Positions 1 through 5,533 of a stretch of 8,477 nucleotides of DNA are shown here, in pieces (the stretch's first letter is position 1; the number at the start of each line of letters is the position of its first letter). Made by a program: the position numbers and the translations under genes. Source of the stretch: JAAFHB01 sp038240855. GTDB lineage: Bacteria > Bacteroidota > Bacteroidia > Bacteroidales > Prolixibacteraceae. The notes beneath the pieces are model-generated. The model searched no databases. It was not told the origin of the DNA and saw only the letters and a program-made list of their open reading frames with translations. The stretch is taken from positions 1 through 8,477 of the forward strand of contig JBBRGI010000150.1 of NCBI GenBank assembly GCA_038240855.1, in the 5' to 3' direction.

Positions 1-56
1 ATTTGACCAACGATATTGAAAAATTGTTGAAAAATGCCGAAACCGTATACGATTAA
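1..56 (+). CDS. C-terminal tail of an unidentified protein (5' end outside window)
   Basis: Read from base 3, the sequence gives 17 sense codons (LTNDIEKLLKNAETVYD) followed by TAA at 54-56. The other two plus frames hit stops within the first 20 bases. The peptide is charged and looks like an amphipathic C-terminal helix, with Asp/Glu/Lys alternating with Leu/Ile. It is too short to assign to a family. It would converge on the minus-strand permease gene that ends at 124, with the palindromic cluster at 71-134 between them. The call rests only on the open frame at the window edge and its plausible composition, so it is tentative. Confidence 0.4.
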   Translation, partial: LTNDIEKLLKNAETVYD

Positions 57-70
57 TTTATTGATTTATA

Positions 71-134
71 ATGCGGTGTACGGCCGTTGCATATAATGCG
101 TACGGCCGTTGCATGCAACGGCCCTACACCGCAT
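71..134. repeat. REP-like palindromic cluster of three related units
   Basis: Three copies of one unit of about 20 bases lie here. Unit A (71-92) and unit B (96-114) are in direct orientation, and unit C (113-134) is inverted. Units A and C match at 21 of 22 positions as reverse complements; the only difference is tacgg in A against taggg in the complement of C. Unit B is the same but lacks three bases (GTG) near its left end. B and C together form a perfect 20-base palindrome, GGCCGTTGCATGCAACGGCC, at 104-123. A with C can form an alternative hairpin with a 20-base loop. The organisation resembles REP/BIME elements, which in many bacteria are mobilised by REP-associated tyrosine (IS200-like) transposases; that link is inference, as no transposase is in the window. 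The position between convergent genes would suit a transcript 3'-end stabiliser or bidirectional terminator, but no T-run follows the stem on either strand. Unit C overlaps the last codons of the permease gene. Confidence 0.8.
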
Positions 135-1374
135 TCATCGCTTCTACGGGATCAAGACGTGCTGCTGTACGTGCGGGAACCACACCGGCGATCAATCCGA
201 TTATGATGCTTATAAATAAACCTTTAACAATATTTCCAACAGTCAATACCAGGTTAAAATCGAAGGCTTTGCTGACAATAAAAGTTGAACCATAGATAAT
301 CAGCAATCCGATAGCCCCGCCTATCAGTGAAAGGACGCTTGCTTCAAAAAGAAATTCAAGCAGAATAAATCTGTTTTTTGCACCAAGGGCCTTTTGTAAC
401 CCGATTATTTTTGTCCGCTCTCTTACCGAGACAAACATGATATTTGCAATTCCAAATCCACCCACAAGCATTGCAAATCCTCCGATAATCCCGCCTGCGA
501 TATTGAAAATTTTGAAAATATTGTCGAGCTGACCCGAAATCAGGCTTACCTCATTTAAGGCAAAATCATTTTCGCCTGCTGGTTTTATTCTTCTCACCGA
601 TCGCATCAGTCCTTCGAGTTCCTCTGAAAGCCGTGTTGCAGGAACATCGGCCTTCCCTTTGACAATAATACTTTGTCCCATTTCATTACGGGGATCGACC
701 ATGCGGGCGGCAAATTTAACAGGAATCAATATCCTGTTATCCATACTTGTGCCAAACATATCTTCACCCATCTTTTCGAAAATCCCGACAATGAAAAGTG
801 TAAATCCCTGAACCTTAATCATTTTTCCCACCGGCGATACATTTGGAAATAATTGATCGGCTATTCCGGCACCAAGCATTGCAAAGTTTGCGCCTGAATT
901 AAAATCCTCCTCGGTGAGCGGCCTTCCATTGGCGATTTTAAGACTCCAGGCCTCGATCAGTCCATTCGAAGCACCCAGAACGGTCACATTTTCGGCTTTA
1001 CTTGCGCCACTTTGAATTGTTCGGTCGAATCCATAATTAAAGACAGCATATTGAGTTAATTCCGACCGGCGTAAAATTTCATTTGTTTCAGCAAGTGAGG
1101 GTATCGGACGGTTAAGGTATTTCCACCAGGGATATTCCGATTCACCGGGAGGAGGTGTCCACGGCCATTTCTGGATATATATTACATTACTGCCCAGTTT
1201 TGACATGCTGTCACGGATCGTTCTTTCAAGCGAATCGATAATGGTGAAAACTGAAATAATACAAAAAATCCCGATTGTAATGCCAAGTAAAGACAGGAAT
1301 GTTCTTAACTTATTTATCACCAATGAATTGTAAGCGAACCGGAAACTCTCAACAACAAGACGAAAAATTAACAT
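124..1374 (-). CDS. ABC transporter permease, MacB/FtsX family
   Basis: This 416-residue inner-membrane protein has the four-helix layout of the MacB/LolC/FtsX group. An N-terminal cytoplasmic stretch with the typical NKLRTFLSLLGITIGIF entry leads into TM1 (about 25-47). A large extracytoplasmic MacB_PCD-like domain follows (about 48-285). Three C-terminal helices (about 287-313, 340-366, 379-401) form the FtsX domain, with VSVRERTKIIGLQKALGAK (316-334), which contacts the ATPase, and the closing signature PARTAARLDPVEAM (400-413). Relatives use a separate or fused ATPase to drive mechanotransmission across the envelope for export of drugs, peptides or lipoproteins; the substrate here cannot be told. 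No ATPase gene lies next to it: it is divergent from purH and convergent with the gene ending at 56. The start ATG at 1374 fits the family N-terminus. Its last residues (Ala-Val and part of Asn) and the TAG stop are encoded by a REP-like repeat unit. Confidence 0.9.
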   Translation of the reverse strand: MLIFRLVVESFRFAYNSLVINKLRTFLSLLGITIGIFCIISVFTIIDSLERTIRDSMSKLGSNVIYIQKWPWTPPPGESEYPWWKYLNRPIPSLAETNEILRRSELTQYAVFNYGFDRTIQSGASKAENVTVLGASNGLIEAWSLKIANGRPLTEEDFNSGANFAMLGAGIADQLFPNVSPVGKMIKVQGFTLFIVGIFEKMGEDMFGTSMDNRILIPVKFAARMVDPRNEMGQSIIVKGKADVPATRLSEELEGLMRSVRRIKPAGENDFALNEVSLISGQLDNIFKIFNIAGGIIGGFAMLVGGFGIANIMFVSVRERTKIIGLQKALGAKNRFILLEFLFEASVLSLIGGAIGLLIIYGSTFIVSKAFDFNLVLTVGNIVKGLFISIIIGLIAGVVPARTAARLDPVEAMNAV

Positions 1375-1498
1375 AGAAAAAAGTTATTACCTTCTAAAAG
1401 TAGAAATTATTTTGGATGCAGTCCTGTTCTCAAAGCAGAATTAACAAAAATGTGACAAAACCATAACGGAAAACCTCGGTATACTTGCAGCTTTTTAC

Positions 1499-1506
1499 TA
1501 GCTTTG
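1499..1506 (+). promoter_or_regulatory. Candidate Bacteroidota -7 promoter element for purH-mre operon
   Basis: TAGCTTTG matches the TAnnTTTG -7 consensus of the Bacteroidota primary sigma factor. Transcription would start at about 1511-1514, giving a short A-rich leader of some 17-20 bases before the purH ATG at 1531. No good TTTG or TTG -33 element is visible at the expected 19-21 base spacing, so the call rests on the -7 match and position alone. TATACTTG at 1480-1487 is a weaker alternative with one mismatch. I see no obvious operator or riboswitch in the 1375-1530 divergent region. Confidence 0.4.
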
Positions 1507-1530
1507 CACAAAATTATTAAGAAATTTATA

Positions 1531-3054
1531 ATGAGCGAATTAAAAAAAATAAAATCGGCCTTAATTTCTGTGTATCACAAAGACGGACTCGACGAACTTA
1601 TTACTAAACTTGATAATCTTGGAGTAAAGTTTTTTTCAACAGGAGGAACAAAAAGTTTTATTGAAGGTTTAAATGTGGCGGTAACCGCAGTTGAAGAGCT
1701 TACTACATATCCATCAATTTTAGGTGGTCGGGTAAAAACTTTACACCCTAAAGTTTTCGGTGGAATTCTTGCCCGCCGTGAAAATGAGGGTGATATTGCC
1801 CAGCTTGCGCAGTACGAAATCCCCGAAATTGACCTTGTTATTGTAGATTTATACCCTTTCGAAGCAACCGTAATGTCGGGAGCATCCGACGCGGAGATTA
1901 TCGAAAAAATTGATATTGGAGGAATTTCACTGATCAGGGGGGCTGCAAAAAATTTCAATGATGTGGTTATTGTTTCCAACCAGGGGCAATACGCTTCATT
2001 ACTTGAATTGCTCGAATCCGGAAACGGGTTAACCTCACTTGAAGATCGCAGGAGATATGCAGTTGAGGCTTTTGCTACTTCATCACATTATGATTCTGCT
2101 ATTTACAATTACTTTGCCGGTGAGTGGCCTGATAAGTTCAGACAAAGTTTCGATTCCTCGAAGCAATTACGCTATGGTGAAAATCCTCATCAGAAGGGTG
2201 TTTTCTTTGGTGATTTTGATGCGATGTTTGAACAGTTACACGGGAAAGAGATTTCGTACAATAATCTGCTTGATATTGATGCAGCTGTAAATTTGATTGA
2301 TGAATTTTCTGAAACAACATTCGCAATCCTGAAACATAACAATGCCTGCGGTTGTGCCTCCCGCACTACAGTATTCGACGCCTACCTGGCTGCTTTGGCA
2401 GGTGATCCGGTCTCGGCTTACGGAGGGGTTTTTGTCACCAACGGAACAATCGATAAAGCCACTGCCGATGAAGTGGGAAAGATATTTTTCGAAGTAATTA
2501 TAGCTCCATCTTATGATGCTGATGCATTGGCGGTTTTGCAGACTAAAAAAAATCTGATCGTCCTGATCAGGAAGGCTGCAGAGTTGTCAGCCCTTCAGTA
2601 CAAAAGTGTATTGAACGGGGTAATTCTGCAGAATCGTGATGTGAAGAAAGAAACCCCTGAAGATCTTCACCCGGTAACCAAAATATTTCCGGATGACCAA
2701 ATAATTAATGATTTATTGTTTGCAAATCGTTTGGTTAAACAGTCAAAATCTAATACTATTGTACTCGCGAAGGGAAAGCAATTAATTTCCAGCGGGGTTG
2801 GACAGACATCCCGTGTGGATGCCTTACGACAGGCTATTGAAAAGGCGAAATCCTTTGGTTTTAACTTAAACGGTGCTGTAATGGCATCAGATGCCTTTTT
2901 TCCATTTCCTGATTGCGTTGAGATTGCAAATAATGAAGGAATTAAGTCGGTAATTCAACCCGGCGGATCGATAAGGGACAAGCTTTCAGTCGAATTCTGC
3001 GATAACCATGAAATGTCGATGGTTGTTACGGGTTTCAGACATTTTAAACATTGA
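1531..3054 (+). CDS. purH: Bifunctional AICAR formyltransferase / IMP cyclohydrolase
   Basis: PurH catalyses the last two steps of de novo purine synthesis in the cytoplasm: formylation of AICAR with 10-formyl-tetrahydrofolate, then ring closure to IMP. The 507-residue product has both domains. The IMP cyclohydrolase part (about 1-190) shows STGGT (36-40), GGRVKTLHPKVFGG (65-78), DLYPFE (106-111) and IDIGGISLIRGAAKN (127-141); Lys69, Tyr108, Asp128 and Lys140 line up with the known active-site residues. The formyltransferase part (about 205-507) shows LRYGENPHQ (213-221), the catalytic Lys-His pair in KHNNACG (268-274), DPVSAYGG (292-299), PGGSIRD (477-483) and the terminal RHFKH. A TTG in frame at 1504 would add nine residues, but it overlaps the putative -7 element; the ATG at 1531 gives the family N-terminus (MSELKKIKSALISVYHKDGL). 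It heads the plus-strand cluster, 37 bases before mreB. No truncation or missing residue is seen. Confidence 0.97.
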   Translation: MSELKKIKSALISVYHKDGLDELITKLDNLGVKFFSTGGTKSFIEGLNVAVTAVEELTTYPSILGGRVKTLHPKVFGGILARRENEGDIAQLAQYEIPEIDLVIVDLYPFEATVMSGASDAEIIEKIDIGGISLIRGAAKNFNDVVIVSNQGQYASLLELLESGNGLTSLEDRRRYAVEAFATSSHYDSAIYNYFAGEWPDKFRQSFDSSKQLRYGENPHQKGVFFGDFDAMFEQLHGKEISYNNLLDIDAAVNLIDEFSETTFAILKHNNACGCASRTTVFDAYLAALAGDPVSAYGGVFVTNGTIDKATADEVGKIFFEVIIAPSYDADALAVLQTKKNLIVLIRKAAELSALQYKSVLNGVILQNRDVKKETPEDLHPVTKIFPDDQIINDLLFANRLVKQSKSNTIVLAKGKQLISSGVGQTSRVDALRQAIEKAKSFGFNLNGAVMASDAFFPFPDCVEIANNEGIKSVIQPGGSIRDKLSVEFCDNHEMSMVVTGFRHFKH

Positions 3055-3091
3055 TAAACAGGTAGAAGATACTAAAAGAAATTTAATTGAT

Positions 3092-4114
3092 ATGGGTTTA
3101 TTTTCATTTCTGACTCAGGAAATTGCCATCGACCTTGGTACTGCCAATACAATCATCATCCACAACGGGAAAGTTGTGGTTGATGAGCCTTCGGTCGTGA
3201 CCATTGATATGAAGACCGACAAACTGGTTGCAATCGGTGAAAAAGCCAGACAAATGCAGGGCAAAACGCATGCTAACCTGAAAACGATTCGTCCACTGCA
3301 GGATGGCGTTATTGCTGACTTTAATGCTGCTGAACAGATGATTCGCGGGATGATCAAGATGATCAATCCCAAAAAACGATTCTTTTCACCCGCGCTGAGG
3401 ATGGTCATTTGTATTCCTTCCGGTTCAACGGAAGTTGAAATACGAGCTGTCCGTGACTCCTCGGAACATGCTGGTGGACGTGACGTTTACATGATTTACG
3501 AACCCATGGCTGCAGCTATTGGTATCGGACTTGATGTTGAAGCACCTGAGGGCAATATGGTTGTTGATATTGGTGGTGGAACAACTGAGATTGCTGTTAT
3601 ATCGCTGGGTGGAATTGTTACCAACAAATCAATTAGGATTGCAGGGGATGATCTTACTGCTGATATTTTAGAGTATATGCGCCATCAGCACAATATAAAA
3701 ATCGGAGAAAGAACCGCCGAAGACATAAAAATCAATGTTGGGGCTGCATTGTCAGAACTCGATGATCCACCAACCGATTATATCGTCCGTGGTCCAAACC
3801 AGATGACCGCACTGCCAATTGAGGTGCCGGTTTCATACCAGGAGATCGCTCATTGTCTCGATAAATCGATTTCGAAAATTGAAACTGCGATTTTGAGTGC
3901 GCTCGAACAAACTCCACCAGAGCTTTATGCCGACATTGTGACCAGGGGAATCTGGCTCGCAGGTGGTGGTGCGTTACTTCGCGGATTAGACAAGCGGTTG
4001 TTTGATAAGATCAATATTCCTTTCCATATCGCCGAAGATCCCTTACGCGCCGTGGCCCGTGGCACGGGTGTTGCTCTTAAAAACGTTGATAAATTCTCAT
4101 TTTTACTTCGATAA
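3092..4114 (+). CDS. mreB: Rod shape-determining actin-like protein MreB
   Basis: MreB is a bacterial actin that polymerises on the inner membrane and orients the cell-wall elongation machinery. The product has 340 residues, close to the family norm. Nucleotide-binding motifs are present in order: phosphate 1 IDLGTANT (13-20), IRPLQDGVIADF (66-77), CIPSGSTEVEIRAV (107-120), the catalytic Glu in YEPMAAAIG (136-144), phosphate 2 VVDIGGGTTEIAVI (157-170), RIAGDD (182-187), GERTAEDIK (205-213) and the adenosine loop LAGGGALLRGL (289-299). The N-terminal GLFSFLTQ is the short amphipathic membrane-binding segment seen in many MreBs. An in-frame ATG at 3008 lies inside purH and would add 28 unrelated residues; the ATG at 3092 gives the standard N-terminus. 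It lies 37 bases after purH and 42 before mreC. Cells with this gene are normally rods, so its presence with mreCD, mrdA and rodA implies MreB-guided elongation. Confidence 0.97.
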   Translation: MGLFSFLTQEIAIDLGTANTIIIHNGKVVVDEPSVVTIDMKTDKLVAIGEKARQMQGKTHANLKTIRPLQDGVIADFNAAEQMIRGMIKMINPKKRFFSPALRMVICIPSGSTEVEIRAVRDSSEHAGGRDVYMIYEPMAAAIGIGLDVEAPEGNMVVDIGGGTTEIAVISLGGIVTNKSIRIAGDDLTADILEYMRHQHNIKIGERTAEDIKINVGAALSELDDPPTDYIVRGPNQMTALPIEVPVSYQEIAHCLDKSISKIETAILSALEQTPPELYADIVTRGIWLAGGGALLRGLDKRLFDKINIPFHIAEDPLRAVARGTGVALKNVDKFSFLLR

Positions 4115-4125
4115 TACTGCGGAAC

Positions 4126-4147
4126 AGGAAGGGATTTTGCCCCTCCT
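4126..4147 (+). other. Hairpin in the mreB-mreC gap
   Basis: AGGAAGGG (4126-4133) can pair with CCCCTCCT (4140-4147) over eight positions with one A-C mismatch, leaving a six-base loop. The stem is GC-rich against an AT-rich surround and ends nine bases before the mreC ATG. It has no following T-run, so it is not a classical intrinsic terminator. It could stabilise the 3' end of an mreB segment or lower mreC translation, helping MreB outnumber MreC; that is inference. Confidence 0.45.
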
Positions 4148-4156
4148 ACTTTGCTT

Positions 4157-5014
4157 ATGAAGAACTTATTCAGGCTCCTATATCGGTATCATGTTGTATT
4201 TCTGTTTATTCTTTTAGAAACATTGTCGCTATCGATGGTAGTGACCTATAACAATTATCAGCGAGCCACCTTTTTCGATTCCAGTAATTTTTTTACAGGC
4301 ACCCTTTATAAAGAGTTTTCCTCCTTTACGCAGATATTCTCGTTTAAGCAGGTGAATTTTAAAATGGCCGAGGAGAACGCCGTGCTAAGAGCCGCATTGC
4401 AGGAACAACTGTTAAAATCAAGTCAGGGAACTTACAAATCATCTGATTCCATTTATCTTCCGCGCATTGCGAGAGATTCATCGCAAAATGCTGTTTACCG
4501 TTTTACAACGGCCAGGGTAATTAATAATTCAATAAACCAGCAGCATAATTTTATAACGCTGAACAAAGGACGTCGTGATGGCGTTAAGGCCGATATGGGG
4601 GTAATCGCTAATGGCCAGGTTGTCGGGCTTGTAACCAAGGTGTCCGAAAATTTCAGTACCGTGATTTCGCTACTTAACAGCCGATGGAAAATCAGTGCTA
4701 AAATTAAAAGAAACGACTATTTCGGATCGCTTTCGTGGGACGGAAAAGATTACCGAAGAGTTCAGTTAAATGAAATACCTTACCATGTGCCTGTTCAAAA
4801 CGGCGATACGATCGTAACAACCGGCTATGCAGCAAGTTTTCCTGAAGGGCTTGTAATCGGGACTATTTCAGATTTTTCAATCGGCACAGGGAGTAATTTT
4901 TATAAGATCGAGGTTATGCTTGCGGCTGATTTCAAGAATCTCGTTATCGTTGGTTTAGTTGAGAATAAACAACTTAATGAAATCAAACAATTGCAATTGT
5001 TAGAATCATGGTAA
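4157..5014 (+). CDS. mreC: Rod shape-determining protein MreC
   Basis: MreC is a bitopic elongasome scaffold that binds PBP2 outside the membrane and links it to MreB. The 285-residue product has a short cytoplasmic N-terminus, one membrane helix (about 12-30), a probable coiled coil (about 62-88, including KMAEENAVLRAALQEQL), a serine-rich linker, and a C-terminal beta domain (about 110-275). Family landmarks there are ARVINNSINQQHNFITLNKG (119-138), DGVKADMGVIANGQVVGLV (141-159), NFSTVISLL (165-173), the GD pair (216-217), TTGYAASFPEGLVIG (221-235). An upstream in-frame TTG at 4151 adds only two residues; the ATG at 4157 is preferred. Its stop overlaps the mreD start by seven bases (ATGGTAA), suggesting translational coupling. 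The length and domain order are normal for the family. Confidence 0.95.
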   Translation: MKNLFRLLYRYHVVFLFILLETLSLSMVVTYNNYQRATFFDSSNFFTGTLYKEFSSFTQIFSFKQVNFKMAEENAVLRAALQEQLLKSSQGTYKSSDSIYLPRIARDSSQNAVYRFTTARVINNSINQQHNFITLNKGRRDGVKADMGVIANGQVVGLVTKVSENFSTVISLLNSRWKISAKIKRNDYFGSLSWDGKDYRRVQLNEIPYHVPVQNGDTIVTTGYAASFPEGLVIGTISDFSIGTGSNFYKIEVMLAADFKNLVIVGLVENKQLNEIKQLQLLESW

Positions 5015-5514
5015 TAAATCTGGTTAAATATTCAATTATTTTTATAGTAGCTGTATTATTACAGGTTCTATTATTCAACAATATTCTCATATTCAGGGTG
5101 ATTGCACCATTTTTTTATATTCTGTTTATCCTTTTACTCCCGTATTACACACCACGTGCCTTGCTTTTATTTCTTTCTTTCCTGCTTGGCTTCGTGATTG
5201 ATATATTTACCAATACACCAGGTGTTCATGCCTCAGCATGTCTGTTAACCGGATTTGTAAGACCGGGAGTTCTTCAGTTAATCACCTCGCGTGAAACACT
5301 TGAATCGGTTAATGCACCACGGGTAGAAAATATGGGATTCCAATGGTTTGCAGGCTATGCCCTTTTTATAGCTTTAATTCATCACCTCTTTCTGTTTTTT
5401 ATCGAAGCCTTCACTTTCGAAAGTTTCCTGATTACCATGTTAAGAGTTATTTTAAGTTCAGTATTATCTGTCGTATTAATATTACTGAGCCAGTTTATAA
5501 TTTTCCGGAAATAG
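5008..5514 (+). CDS. mreD: Rod shape-determining membrane protein MreD
   Basis: MreD is a small integral membrane protein of the elongasome that associates with MreC. The 168-residue product is strongly hydrophobic, with about five predicted helices (about 7-27, 30-47, 50-68, 113-133, 139-164) and few charges. GFVIDIFTNTPGVHASA (61-77) followed by RPGVLQLITSRE (85-96) is the conserved loop region of Bacteroidota MreD. The ATG overlaps the end of mreC. The family diverges quickly, so the assignment rests on this loop motif, the membrane layout and the mreB-C-D order, which together leave little doubt. Confidence 0.92.
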   Translation: MVINLVKYSIIFIVAVLLQVLLFNNILIFRVIAPFFYILFILLLPYYTPRALLLFLSFLLGFVIDIFTNTPGVHASACLLTGFVRPGVLQLITSRETLESVNAPRVENMGFQWFAGYALFIALIHHLFLFFIEAFTFESFLITMLRVILSSVLSVVLILLSQFIIFRK

Positions 5515-5519
5515 CCGGA
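5504..5519 (+). other. Short hairpin over the mreD stop codon
   Basis: TCCGG (5504-5508) and CCGGA (5515-5519) pair perfectly around a six-base loop that contains the mreD TAG stop. The stem is only five base pairs and no T-run follows, so it is a weak structure that could be chance. It sits 14 bases before the TTG start of mrdA and might affect initiation there. Confidence 0.25.
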
Positions 5520-5533
5520 TAACTTTAAGAAAA

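Noticed and set aside
104..123. Palindrome as a classical Rho-independent terminator
   Set aside because: The stem is strong but has almost no loop in its perfect form, and neither strand has a T-run after it. It is better described as a REP-like repeat.
71..295. Plus-strand open frame across the palindromic cluster and the permease 3' end
   Set aside because: It is composed of repeat sequence and the antisense of the conserved permease C-terminus, and it has no protein-like features.
1395..1402. TACTTTTA on the minus strand as a -7 element for the permease gene
   Set aside because: It has one mismatch to TAnnTTTG and no -33 element at proper spacing; the nearest TTTG is about 28 bases away. 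Too weak in an AT-rich region to call.
1486..1508. TGCAGCT ... AGCTTTGCA as an operator-like inverted repeat before purH
   Set aside because: The symmetry is broken by two extra bases in one half and is short. I know of no matching regulator site in Bacteroidota.
1504..1530. TTG start adding nine residues to PurH
   Set aside because: It overlaps the likely -7 promoter element, and the extra residues are not part of the family. The ATG at 1531 matches the usual N-terminus.
3008..3091. ATG start adding 28 residues to MreB
   Set aside because: The extension lies mostly inside the purH 3' end in another frame and does not resemble any MreB N-terminus.
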